A DNA stretch of 64,000 nt from contig JASEVX010000003.1 of the NCBI GenBank assembly GCA_031761405.1, positions 119,576,727 through 119,640,726 of the forward strand. Reading direction: 5' to 3'. Both the position numbers and the translations under genes were made by a program. Of the stretch, positions 12,455 to 25,100 are shown in pieces. The notes beneath the pieces are model-generated. The model was not told the origin of the DNA and did no database searches. It was given only the letters and a program-made list of their open reading frames with translations. The DNA comes from Serripes groenlandicus. Its lineage: Eukaryota; Mollusca; Bivalvia; Cardiida; Cardiidae. The stretch's first letter is position 1; each line of letters begins with the position of its first letter.

Positions 12455-12871
12455 ATGTTATTTTGTTACGTAATACAGAACACAGAAGTTTTATATTGTA
12501 TATTAAGGCCTCAGGTTCATTATACAACATACTTCATTTATTCACACATATATAAATATATGAATATTGTTTATGCTGTTTCCATAATGTATGTAAATGT
12601 CAAGAAACAGAGGAATGAAGAGTGTGAAACTTTACGCTACCACATAACATGTATTGGTCATTTGCAGTTGCAAAATCAAAGCACATATTACTATTATGAT
12701 TTACACTTATTTATACAATGTAAGCTATAATCCACTCTGTATCTATAGACAGAACAATGTATACTATATAGATATATCCAGTTATAATGCAATTGAGATT
12801 TATTATAGCTCGATGGCAAAATAGTATGTCTCCATTTAACGTGATATGTGGATAAGAGATGGTGATATATA
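12455..12871. repeat. Segmental duplication copy 1, left part
   Basis: From about 12505 the sequence matches 17.10-17.45 kb with moderate divergence (ATTATACAACATACTT, ATATATGAATA, AACAGAGGAATGAA and others in the same order). The match is interrupted at 12871 by the Tc1/mariner element and resumes at 13763. Confidence 0.8.
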
Positions 12872-13147
12872 CACGTCGACGAATTTTTAATTGGCCACCA
12901 TATACAATATAATATTATGCGACAATATTTAATCAATAAATCTAAAGTTTGGTTATTTAAGTATTGTATACACCAATCAATATATTTACAGAAAGTAAAC
13001 ACGTATTCATGTACACAATTATCTATGCGGAACGGTAGGTTTGAAAATAGCCTACATGTGCTCGAGTTTCTCGTGCACGGCATGGTAGTTGTCGTATTTG
13101 GTAGGAATGTATTCTTCGTGGATTGTCTTTTATGAAAAGCATTAAAT

Positions 13148-13249
13148 ATGGCGAGAATGACCATTGCAGAACGCGATCAAGTCGTCGGAATGATTCGTGC
13201 CGGCACCCCCAGCAGAAAAGTATGTTACGCGTCGTTATAAAAGTTGCAA
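13148..13249 (+). pseudogene. Tc1 transposase, N-terminal remnant
   Basis: From the ATG at 13148 the frame reads MARMTIAERDQVVGMIRAG and ends at a TAA soon after. This is the first helix-turn-helix (paired-like DNA-binding) start typical of Tc1 transposases. The remaining DNA-binding and catalytic parts are missing, so the protein cannot be active. Confidence 0.8.
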
Positions 13250-13346
13250 TATGTTTTATTATTTGTTATTTAGTGCAAAGTATTAACAGAAACATGTGTT
13301 TTCTATTAAATGGCCTGCAAAAAGTCCGGATTAAAATCCGATCGGG

Positions 13347-13535
13347 CACGTGTGGGACCTATTGAAGCGCAAGGTGCTTGCCCAGCCGCTGCAAACAAAT
13401 CGCAGGGAGCTCACGCGTGTTATTCATCAGATGTGGGCGGCCATTCCACAACAATATCATGACAGATACACTATATTAATGAGGACAAGGTACCTTGCTG
13501 TAATTTCCGCAGCAGGTGGACATACAAGGTATTGA
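13347..13535 (+). pseudogene. Tc1 transposase, C-terminal remnant
   Basis: The frame HVWDLLKRKVLAQP ... MWAAIPQQ ... VISAAGGHTRY plus stop matches the usual end of Tc1 transposases (HxWDxLxRRV, W..IPQ, V..A.GGHT.Y). It carries the third acidic region's downstream part only. Together with the N-terminal remnant it shows that the middle of the gene has been deleted. Confidence 0.85.
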
Positions 13536-13762
13536 AACGAAATCAACTACGCCGTGATTTGATCTTGCAAGTTTTGTTTTAAGGGTGTCCATGTTAACCC
13601 TCTCTGTTAAGTTTGTTCCCGTGATCAAATTTCAATGAAGTTTTGTTTAACATACTAGGAATAAACTGTATTAAACTTATATTTGGTTATTTGTATTTTT
13701 CTACGAATTCTTTTCCTAAAATATGATAAAACTAGATGGCCAATTAGAAATTCGTCGAAGTG

Positions 13763-14095
13763 TATATGTACGTATTGGGTATATCATTATCACAAAAGAT
13801 GTAGATCTAAATATACGGAAACATTTTGATTGTTGTAGGAGCATTTCAGGGAATGCTATCAATATCTTTCAGCACAACAGAACATTGTATATCGTGCATT
13901 GGATAACCATGTCAATGTTGTAGTTTTAGAGCGTTTGCCTCGGGTGCGGATGCGGTTTCGATACATCCGGCCTAGCAACACCAACTATGTTACCAAATGG
14001 TAGTAATAGCTTTCTGTTAAGAGTGTAGGGTTTGCATTTAGATTGGCTCGCTAATGTCAGAGGTAATCTATAAGTATAACATGTAACTTAGTAAG
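13763..14095. repeat. Segmental duplication copy 1, right part
   Basis: The sequence resumes the match to 17.45-17.78 kb directly after the Tc1 element: GTACGTATTGGGTA, GAATGCTATCAATAT, TATATCGTGCATTGGATAAC and CGATACATCCGGCC occur in the same order in both. Confidence 0.8.
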
Positions 14096-14154
14096 TAAAC
14101 GATGCGATGAAACATTGTTGAAAGAGGCGTAATATGCTTTAAGAACGTGCGAAC

Positions 14155-15265
14155 GGTACAAATATTTGGTGACTGTACATTTACGCAGAGCAAACTGTGT
14201 GCGGGCTGACATACACACAGCTTATGATAAGTGGTGACTGTACATTCACGCAGAGCAAACACTTTGCTTACTGACATACACACAACTGATAATATGTGGT
14301 GACTATACATTCACACCGAGTAAATTGTGTGCTGGCTGTATAAACACACAGATGAGAATATGTGGTGACTATACATTCACGCAGAGAAACCTTTTGCTGA
14401 ATGTACAAACACAAAGCGGAGAATCTGTTATGACTGAATATTAACGCAAAACAAACTATGTGCCGACTGTACATACACAAAGCTTAGGATATGTGGTGAC
14501 TGTACATTCACGCGAATCAAACCTTGTGCTGGCTGACAAACACAAAGCTTATAATCTGTGGCGAATGTACATTCACCCAGAACAAACTATGTGCCGTTTG
14601 TACACACACAGCATATAATTTGTGGTGACTGTACAATCACGCAGAGCAAACCCCTTTGCTGGCTATACACACACACACACACAGAGCTGAAAATATGTGC
14701 TGACTGTACATTCACGCAGAGTACACCTGGTGCTGGCTGAACAAACACTCAGCCTCAGCTGAGAATATGTGGTGACTGTGCATTCACACAGGGCAAACCT
14801 TGTGCAGGCTGTACAAACACACAGCTTAGAATATGTGGTGACTGTAGATTCACTTAGAGCAGTCATTGTGCTAGTTGTACAAATACACAGCTGATCATTT
14901 GTGGTGACTGTACATTCACACAGAACAAACTTTGTCCTGGCTGTACAAACACACAGCTGATAATATGTTGTGACTGTACAATCACGCAGAGCAAACCCTG
15001 TGCTGGCTATACACACACACACACAGCTGAGAATATGTGCTGACTGTACATTCACGCAGAGCAAACCTTGTGCTGGCTGTACAAACACTCAGCCGAGAAT
15101 ATGTGGTGACTGTACATTCACACATGGCAAACCTTGTGATGGCTGTACACACACACGCAGCTGAGAGTATGTGATGACTGTACATTCAAAGAGAGGAAAC
15201 CTTGTGTTGACTAACATATTATGTGGTGACTGTGCATTCACATATTGAAAAAAACTATGTAGTTA
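14155..15265. repeat. Minisatellite array 2, ~65-70-bp units, about 17 copies
   Basis: The unit is approximately TGTGGTGACTGTACATTCAC, then GCAGAGCAAACCTTGTGCTG, then GCTGTACAAACACACAGCTGA, with AC-run length changes in some copies. It is clearly the same family as 11.46-12.11 kb but more homogeneous. The 141-codon minus-strand frame (14663-15088), rich in Cys, Thr and Val, is a by-product of the repeat. Confidence 0.9.
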
Positions 15266-16332
15266 CTTAACATACACACAGAGCAGATTATGTTGAGGCA
15301 GTACATTTTATGGTGAGAAAACTATATCGAAGACCATGGCGCAGAGGTACATCGACGGCCTCTCGTACCAACGTTTTTGATTTTGTTTACACAAACGGCG
15401 CGGTTAAATCTCAAGGAAGCAGACATCGAGCGTGATTAATATAAGCTGAAATATTGTTTCCCATTCGATGCAAACATATTAAGTTACGTACGGGGTCTAA
15501 ATTAAGTAACGAACTTTAACTGAGGGTCATGCAACATGCCATAACTAAAAATTGTAACAATTATGTCGGTGTTCGACCTTTAGTTATTAATTGCTAAAGT
15601 TTTACAATGCAATAAGGCGGTTCATGACAAAAGAGAAGCAGCGAAGACATATAAATACCAATGTACAAACATCAAACATACAAATAAGGTCAATTGATTT
15701 CTTGTGATCTTTTAAAAGTGATTTTATTGGAAATCAAGTTGTCATTGCACCGGAAAAGAGTCGGGTACATCGTGCGCACTTTTCTTTTATATTTCTGCAA
15801 CTCTTAACCCAATTTCGACATAACCTTATAAGTGGACAATGGGTGACCCCCTACGTTTACAGCTCATGCCATTTTGATATGTTAAAAACATCGAGGCATT
15901 GGGACTATGCTTAGTTTCAATACACGATCAAGTTGTAAACTACTACGAACACAATCTCTGAAATGGCTTGGTCAATTCCTTAGTAACTATTTAAAAGAAC
16001 ATAACATTCAAACGAAATGCTAGGTTTTGTTATCGGCCAACATCCTTCATATCGAGTGATGGTACACGTTAACCTTTTTACTTATCCTCTTTATCGCCCC
16101 TGACCTACCACACTAATGTCCATGTACTAGAACTTAACATATGGAACCATCGTTAAGAAAATCTAGCATTGGCAGATAATTACCAATACTTCGGCGCATT
16201 CGCACTTGATGTTATAAAACTTAGCATCTGTACAAATAAGTTCCCTTCCACTTGTGACTATGGAAAGAATTCTTTTCCACCCAGTTTGGTCTGCTTTACA
16301 CAGGAAAATATATTAAGATGTGTCGTCAGTTA
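15266..16332. other. Unannotated stretch
   Basis: No gene found. 15.40-15.50 kb shares a diverged block with 1.18-1.30 kb. The remainder shows no repeat I can define. Confidence 0.35.
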
Positions 16333-16952
16333 CAGTTAAGAATATCATGAAATTGACAATCTGAGCGGAACGTGATTGGATCGTGAGCGTGATTGAAACG
16401 AAGTTGGAACGCTTTATGAGCGGAACGGAATTTCGCGCTCTGAACGAAACAATCATAATGAACGAAACAATCATAATGAACGAAAAAATTCAATCACTTG
16501 AATCCTTCGCTCAATCTGAGCGGAGCGGAAAAAAACAATCACAATGTTATGAATGAGTGAACGCTTTATGAGCGGAATGGAACGTGAACGAAGCGGAACG
16601 GAACGGAGCGGAGCGTGAACGGTAAATTTGTCGATTTCAAGATGTTCTTACAGTTAAGAACATCATGAAATTGACAATCTGAGCGGAACGTGATTATATC
16701 GTGAGCGTGGTTGGAACGAAGTTGGAACGCTTTATGAGCGGAACGGAATTTTGGGCTCTGACCGAAACAATCATAATGAACGAAAAAACCAATCACATGA
16801 ATGCTTCGCTCAATCTGAGTGGAACGGAAAAAAGCAATCACAATGTTACGAATGAGTGAACGCTTTACGAGCGGAATGGAACGTGAGCGGAGCGGAACGA
16901 AACGGATCGGAGTGGACTGTGAACGGTAAATTTGTCAATTTCAAGATGCTAT
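16333..16952. repeat. Tandem duplication (~318 and ~300 bp), GAGCGGAACG-rich
   Basis: Unit 1 runs 16333-16650 and unit 2 runs 16651 to about 16952. Both begin CAGTTAAGAA(T/C)ATCATGAAA, pass through several GAGCGGAACG/GAACGAAACAATC motifs and end GGTAAATTTGTC(G/A)ATTTCAAG. Unit 1 has an extra 21-bp internal repeat. The core GAGCGGAACG is itself reiterated many times, so the unit grew from a shorter repeat. Confidence 0.85.
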
Positions 16953-17094
16953 TAACAGTACATATGATAACTATTGCGTATTGCGATTGGAAACACATAA
17001 GATAGATACACAAAGATGTCTATATTTACACTCATTAGATACGTCATCATATGTTTTATTCCTTACAGAACTTTGACGGTAGTGTGGTAAATAA

Positions 17095-17785
17095 AACCCT
17101 CAGGTCAATTATACAACATACTTTATTAATTCACATATATCTAAATATATGAATAGTGTTTGTGTTGTTTCCATAATATATGTAGATATAAAAAAACAGA
17201 GGAATGAAAGGTTTGAAACTTAACACTTCCAGCAGAACATTAATTGATCATTTGCATTTTAAAATTAAAGCACATATAAATATTAGCTTAACGACAAACT
17301 CTAAGTGATTTACACTTATTTTACAATATAAGCTATAATCAACTCTGTATAGACAGGACAATGCATACTTTTTGGATATATCTAGTTGATATTTATAGAT
17401 TTGATGGTAAAATATTATTCTCCAATTTTACGTAAAAGATGGCAATATATACATGTACGTATTGGGTACATAATTAATTACAAATAATGTATAATTACGG
17501 CAACTTTTTGATTGTCGTTTGAGAATTCGAGGGAATGTTATCAATATTTCTAAGCAACAGTAAATTATATATCGTGCATTGGATAACCCTGTCAATGATG
17601 TAATGATAGAGCGTTTACCTCGACACCTGAATGTTGCGTTTCGATATATCCGGCCAAGGTTCACGTGGTAGTTATGGCTTTCCCGTAAGAGTATAGGGCA
17701 TGCAATACGATTGACTCGCTAATGCCTAGAAACGATGTGCAATAACTGAAAGGTTGTTGAAAACGGCGTAATACGCCATACAAAG
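17095..17785. repeat. Segmental duplication copy 2 (no Tc1 insertion)
   Basis: Colinear with 12.50-12.87 plus 13.76-14.10 kb. At 17446-17460 the two halves of copy 1 meet without the 891-bp element, giving a paralogous empty site. Confidence 0.8.
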
Positions 17786-19056
17786 GAACTCCAGGAATAT
17801 TTTAACAAACACAGATGTAAGTGTAACATGTTTTATTATAAAAAGAATCTACGCTTGTCTAGTCATTGCTACAATTATATCAACACTTTAAAACTCAAAC
17901 ATAGACGCATATAACTGAGCAATTTAGCAAAGCTTAATCAAATATATATTTTGTTTGAAAGCAAATTATAAGTGGTGCAGCAGAAAATACATGTATAGAT
18001 ATGAAACATCAGAATGTGTATGCTCTTTAGAGTAAGCATATGAAGCAATGATTCATTTTGTTGATGTACAATGTAACCCTTCAGTTGATTCAGGCATTAT
18101 TCACATACGGGAATGTGTTTATTATATCCTCAAATAGTATACTTATGTTCATCATGCTCTGTAATATGCTGTTACATTGGGCCTTAATAGTATTGTCGAA
18201 TTCCTTTTTATTTAATTAAAGGAAGCTGAATTGCTAAGTGTTATGCTTAGTATTAAACCACCCTAAACATGAAAGCCCGTTAGGTATCAATTCTGGAACA
18301 ATTTACTTAACACATCCATGGAGACTATAATTAAGTTTGAACCAGGAATACATGCATATCAATAAACAGAGCTGTTACTAATGCATTTAATTTAAACATA
18401 TTTAATTCTCATATATATTTTTACATAGTAGGTAACATCAAAATATATACAATGGAGAAATGGATTGGACTGAAAGCTCATAGCTTATTGAAGGTCCTCT
18501 CCAATAAAGATTGATTTACAGGAAGCACGGTGAATATTTAACATGTGCAGAAAATGTCAGCTTACTTTAGCTTTGTAATTTATAATACAAGAAACAGATA
18601 CATAAAAGAGAGTGGAGAGAGAGATCAAGGAGGGAGAAAGCGGAATAAAGAGATAGATGTAAAGAGAGAAGAAATAGACAAAGGAGGGTGGTGCGCGTAT
18701 GGGAGGCTAGTTAATGTATATATGTCGATTATCGATACCAGATAAAATATAACATGAAAAGATAATATTGCATTTAAAACTGACCTGGCTATGAAGCATG
18801 AATAAACCACATAATCATTACAATGCCGCAATCATGTCAATTGTTTCATAACAGATGCTGCTACTTTTGGTTGCAGATAATTATAAAATGTGTAGGTAGA
18901 TGTGAATATCGCTTGCGATGAGCAGTTAACGAGTTAAACACAACACCTAAATACAATGAGTCAGAAATCTAAATTTTATCTTACACGGAATTTTAATCAA
19001 ACTTATCGATATAAAATAATTGTTTTCAGCTTAATGCCATGATGATTGGCGATACA
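17786..19056 (-). other. Probable 3' UTR and flank of the receptor gene
   Basis: No coding frame supported. The receptor stop codon is at 19057-19059, so at least the upper part should be 3' untranslated. A minus-strand AATAAA lies at 18207-18212, and ATTAAA variants lie near 18.38 and 18.40 kb. Which one is used cannot be told. 18600-18690 is a purine-rich tract. Confidence 0.4.
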
Positions 19057-19130
19057 TTAATACTCAAATTTCATTGGTGAAAGTTGGAGATTTTCGTACA
19101 TCTTGTCGGTAGATGGTGTGTTGTGTTTCT
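19057..19130 (-). CDS. Receptor terminal exon (YENL, stop)
   Basis: Acceptor GTTCTATTGCAG, entering in phase 1. Encodes EKHNTPSTDKMYENLQL and ends ...KFEY followed by TAA at 19057-19059. The YENL motif fits both YxxL and the YxN type that Grb2-like SH2 domains prefer. Confidence 0.8.
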
Positions 19131-22100
19131 CTGCAATAGAACAGATAGAACATGTTAGCAATAGTAAGTACGCTCATGAATCCTAGACAATGCCTCATGG
19201 CTTTAACTGTATGCATACTACACAGAAAGTCTAATAAGTTTAGACTAACGAATCAATATCACTTTAAATAGTAGCATACACTAACGGAAGTACATATTAG
19301 TCTTGCAATATTAAGGATTTATAACACAAATACTTCTTACATTGATAAAAGTTGAGATCGACGTTGTAACAGGAAAACGTATCCAGCATAAACAATCGGT
19401 AAGTCTTAGACAACAATTCCGAATGTCATTAAAATAATAATATTCTAACAATACATATTTTTAGTACATCCGTCCGAATGATATATTCAAGTATCCGTGG
19501 TTAATTAAGTACGAAAATCTTAACAAATGCATAACATGTACTCACTAGGTAAATACTACTTAGTGGCACGCATGTGTCACATAAATTGTGTTTATCGAAA
19601 AATCTGTCTGGTTCTTTAAATGTTCTTATTCAGTTTCCATAATATGTTAAATGAATAACTTTCCGATGTGTCTCCAAGCGATTCATATTCTAGGTCAACA
19701 ACCTTTTAATCAGTTCGGTATCACGAAAACATAGTAATATGAACACATTATTGGTACGTTGTCATAAATTATCGAAAATACAATTTGAATCAATTTCTTT
19801 TCCAAAGCGATCCTGAGATTAATTTAGTTTGGCGTTCACTTCTTCAAAAGTCAACATATTATTTAACATGGATATATTGACCTCATCTTGACCTTTGTGT
19901 CATGATGTATTTTAAAATGAAGTACATGTATCTATCAAATTTGTTTTATAATAATACATTAAGTGAGATAAAGTGCATGTAGTTTGATGATCTGGGTTTT
20001 ATCATGTATTGTAGTTATATACAACAACTGGCATGCGTTTCATGCTTGATGAGCACATATACAATGAGACCAATACATTTGATAATGTATCAATATTTTG
20101 ATGGATCAGAAAAGTTCACAAATAGCTTAAATATTTCGTTCTAATTAGTACAACTATATATTAAGTATAATCAAGTATTGAAAGGCACATGCATTCAATC
20201 TGATCATTCATGTTGATATGCATTGTAAATACATATGTTCTAATGTAAATGAATGACCGCGCTTTATGCTGTTTTACCATGTATGTTGACATACTTGGGG
20301 AAAAATGCAATGTCATTTGTATCAAAAATTATTTAGAACCTGTTATGATCAAACAATAAATGGTTATCTTAAAGGTATTATTATTATTTGATCATTCTCA
20401 AAGGTGAACGGTTTCAACACAAAATATAGGATTTCATTTAAAATTCGCTCCACAATTAGGAACAATCTTTGCTACTATTTTTTTGAGTTGAAATAACATG
20501 ATGATGTTTCACGTCCTTAGTAACCTATACTTTGGGACACACCACTCTTTATATACTGGATACTTACTTTGTACCACTACATGTATACGTTAAACAACAA
20601 TGTAAACATTGATATTCATCCAGTTTATTAAATTTAAAACTTATTATATTAAGTTACCGGTATCAACTGACATATTGAGTGTTCCATACTCATGGGTGTC
20701 CTCATGTTCACGCTTTAAATCTTCATACGGATTCCTGCAATATATATCCCAAAACGGAATAAGTATAAACACAAATAAAGACTATCGGATTATATGAAAG
20801 TATCACATATCAATATGTTTAAGTAAGTATCTGTCAAAATGATGTAAATGATGTTTTCTAGGCAATGTACGATTATAAACACAATACAGTGCAACATTGA
20901 TTTACTGATTATTCAGAAAAAAGATATACCTGTCTAGATTGTAGTAGGTATTTGGATCACTATGCACTGGACTAACTGGAATAGAGAACATGAGAGCAAT
21001 ATCAAATAATGTTGTAACTATAGTAGGATTTAAATCCTGTGAGCAGACAAGAAACAATATAATTATTATGATACACAATGAATGCCGTAAGCCCGCCCGT
21101 ATTTCATTACAATTACAATTATTGAATATTTTCTCTTTTATACAAGTCGAGTTAGGGATCCACTCATCTATGTCGCTCTAGAGACATATCAGTGTTAATC
21201 ATCTATACGCTGTATATACGGGTTTTACTAAGGAAACTATGTGTATGCTCTTTCTTAAACATATCTATATTTAAAATTTTATTGGCGATATACGTATGTC
21301 ATAACTGAAAAATTACGATGAAGTACTTATCTCTTACCTGTATGTAGTGTGTTGTATTCATTATCATTCTCACTGGATATAGTCCTGATAAAAAGGAAAC
21401 ACACTGACAGCAATTCGGTTTAGATATATATGTTTGTATTTGTCATAATACTACAAATTATATGAATTTCATATTCTATAATCCAATTTAAAATAATTTG
21501 TAACAAAGGGTCATGTGTTCAAATAAATAAGAGTTCATAGCAGGGGAGGAAAATGCTTCTGAATTTCTTAAGTTTCGCTTCATAATTATGTCCCATGATA
21601 GGGGTGTACCAAGAATGCCATTCCAAGTCAGCTTTCTTTTTTCTGCAACTCTTAAAGGGCATAGTTGTCTAAAATTTATTAAAATTTAAAATCCAAGCCA
21701 TCTGTGTAAATAATGGCACCCAAGAGGAAAATAGCTTTAAAGAAGGTTGGAAAGGAGTCTAATAGGTCCAGGCAGGGGATAAGGACCAGTTACCTGTGGG
21801 AAACCTGGAGTTCGCTGATGCATGGCAGCCGACGCAGGAACCTAGTGTTTTGAATAATTTAGGGAGTAGTATACCTTATCAAATTTGAAGAGAAAATTTG
21901 GAAAGGGCAATAAATTGATATTGCATCATTGTTAAAGTCCACAAGACAGCTGCACGTCATAGCAAACAATGGTCCAGCTGGAGAGATCACCATACAAAAT
22001 GGAAGATTATGCATTAACTAGGCAAAAATTGAATCATCTAAAATATCAATTAACTAGTGGACATCAGGCTTTCTTGTTTATGAATGCATAACGCTGGAAA

Positions 22101-25100
22101 AATGTCCAGCTCGGGCCCAAGACCTGATTAAATATATGAGGGATATTAGAATGGCTTCCAGTAGGTCTCCTGGCTGGTGGAAATACATTAAGCAATTCCG
22201 TTTGCAAATTGCTAATAATCCATCCGCATCCTGGGGGGCAATTCATTCCGACTTTTGGTTGTTGTATGTGAATGATGGCAGTATTTACACGGAACAATCA
22301 AACCATACTAGGCATAGTAGCAAGTCTTTATCGTTTAGGAGACCTACATTAGCCCATTTCGCATCATGTAATTATTTCAATACATTGCCTAAATGCAGGT
22401 TTAGTCATGCCTGTCAGTCATGTGGCGGAAACCATCCGAAGTCAAGTTGCAGGCAAAGCAAATAATGTGATAGGTTTATATGAATTAGGACAAACACCGC
22501 TAAAATTATGTAATTTACTTGAATCTGTAAAAAACAACCAGCAAAAGGATGCCATATTCTTAACGGAAGGTCTACAAAATTGATTTCCATTAAATTCCCC
22601 TGGACCACCATGTGCACGTGAGTCACTTAACTTGTCTAGTGCAAAGCAGCACCCAAACATCATGAGGGAAAAACTGATCAAAGAAATTAATAGGAGTCGA
22701 ATTGCAGGTTCGTTCAGTACTAAACCATTCCTGACCCTTTAAGTATCTCCGGTAGGTTTAGTCGCCAAAAACGACGGTGATCATAGAATGATTCATCACT
22801 TGTCATACCCAGACAGCAAATCTATCAACGATTTTATTGGTGAAAAACACCGCAAAGTCACATATTTAAATATTGATCAGGCAGCTGATCTGATTCTTTA
22901 AGTTAGGTAAAGGGGCGCTTTTAAGTAACACAGATATCAAATCAGTCTTTCAATTACTTCCTATCACCCCATTAGATTTCGATTTACTCGGTATCAATTT
23001 CGAAAACCAATATGTTTAAGATAAAAAGCTTCCTATGGGCTCGTCAGCCAGTTGTGCTATCTGGGGAAAAAATGCAGGTTACCTACATTGTTCGATAGGT
23101 GAGAAAACCAACAGTAGAGACATCCTGCATTATCTAGACGATGATCTATTTGGGGGAAAAGCATCGAGTTCTAGGCCGGGCCTGACAGAATTTCAATCAG
23201 TTTGTTCAAATTTTGGAGTCCCTTTAGCTGAAGATAAAACAGTTCAACCTACCACATGTTTAACTTTTTTAGGGATTGAAATGGATTCCGGGGAAATGGT
23301 TATGAGTCTTCCAAAGGAAAAACTCATAAAAATGAAAGAGCAAATATGCAAAGTTTAATCTTAAAGAAGAATAACTCTAAAAGAAATGCAGTTCTCAATT
23401 TCGCATGTAAAGTGGTCTGCCCTGGTGGAGCATTATGCAGAAGGCTGATTAATGCCACAATAGGAATCAGAAAGCATTATCATAAAACTAGGGTTTCTTA
23501 CACATTACAATGGGGTAACATTAATATCTAATAGAACATGGTTAACAAACAATGAGCTGGAACTCTACACAGATGCAATGGGGGAAGGGGGGGGGGGGGG
23601 GGGGGGGGTGTAATAATTGGGGATTCGGAATATACTTCTCAGGTCAATGTGAACGGGAGATGATGGCCTGAATATTGGTTTAGCAAGGTCTAACTAGGGA
23701 TATGACCCTCTCAGAGCTGTTTCCAGTGGTTGCCGTTGTTTTAATATGGCCAGGCAGCTTAAGAAATCGATGGGTTCTTTTCAATGTTGACAATCAAGCG
23801 AATGTTCAAGTTATCAATACCCAAACATGTAAATCTGAGAGAGTTTGAATCTGGTCAGACAAATGGTTCTTACAATACAGAAAACCAATATAAGGGTAAG
23901 AGCAGTCTATATCCCTTCCAAAGAAAACATTATTGCTGACTCAATTTCTCGTTCACAGTTGGGGAGGTTCAGGAGTGCAGCGCCAGAAGCCAATCCCAGC
24001 CCGGTCAAGGTCCCATCCCTAGTTTTGAAGATTTAAAAGGTATAGCAAACGATTTCATATTCATTTCCACTTCTCAAAATACAAAAGGTACTTATTCAGT
24101 AGCGCTAGGAAAATTCACCCATTTTAGGGAGTTATACACGTCCCAAATCAAGACTTCTTACATTTCATAGCGTATCTGGCTTACCAGAATATAGCTGCTT
24201 CAACACTATCGAATTACATGTCAGGTATCCCATATGCTCATAAGCTCCAACAAGTAGATTATACAACAAAATCCTTTGTTGTGGTTACGGCATTGGAGGG
24301 TGCAAGACGAACTAAGAGTAGTAAACTGTATGCAAGAGCCCCGATTTCCCTAACCTCATTACACAAGATTATAGGAAGCCTAGCAAGCATTTGTCAAAAC
24401 ACATTTGAACAATCTTTATTTCGGGGCGCTTTCACACTCGCATTCTTTGGTCTGTTAAGAATAGGGGAATTTACAGAGGACAACAATAAGTCAAAGAACC
24501 AAAAGGTAATTAAATATTCAGACATTAGGTTGAATGAAAAGGAATTAGACCTAACAGTAAGATGGTCAAAAACTGACCAGTGCGGAAAATCCGTCACCCT
24601 CTATATTCCAGCAAACGGAAAGTCATACTGCCCTGTTCTTTGCATGACAGAGAACTATAATCTTCGCCCTAAAACGGAAAACGCGAACCTATTCGTACAG
24701 TTAAATGGGAAATCGCTCACCAGATATCATTTCAAAGACATAATGTCAAAAGCCCTGCAATTCACCCAAACAATCGGACACTTCAAATCACACAGTTTCA
24801 GAATAGGCGGGGCTACACAGGTAGCTAATTTAGGAACAGAGGAGAGAAGAATCATGGCAGCAGGCAGGTGCAAATCAAATGCATATACTAACTACATAAG
24901 ACTTTCAGGTTACACATACAAAGTAATAACATTACATTACAGTTTTACAGGAATACAGAGTCTGTGGTTGGCAGGTTCGTCTATTGTGTACTGGGTTAGC
25001 ATGGCGTCAATACAGACGTTTGACCAGCACTTGGGCTTATTAGAGGTTTCAATCAAGTGGGGAAATGGGTATGATGCTGGACACCCTGCATTCGACGCTT

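Larger units (their letters stand above)
12872..13762 (+). mobile_element. Tc1/mariner deletion derivative with TIRs and TA target duplication
   Basis: The element is 891 bp. Its terminal inverted repeats are about 28 bp, with 25 of 28 positions matching between 12872-12899 and the reverse complement of 13735-13762. A TA lies immediately outside each end (12870-12871 and 13763-13764). Inside are the first and last parts of a Tc1-family transposase, with the catalytic DD(34)E/D core deleted. The related segment at 17.1-17.8 kb lacks the element and shows the approximate empty site near 17446-17458. All this is seen directly. The superfamily follows from the TA duplication and the transposase remnants. 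Confidence 0.92.

Noticed and set aside
14663..15088. Cys/Thr-rich 141-codon minus-strand frame resembling a repetitive secreted protein
   Set aside because: It is exactly coextensive with a minisatellite. Other strands and frames are equally open, and unit-length changes break the frame.
14155..15265. CRISPR-like repeat/spacer array
   Set aside because: Units are contiguous, diverged and without unique spacers, in a eukaryotic context.
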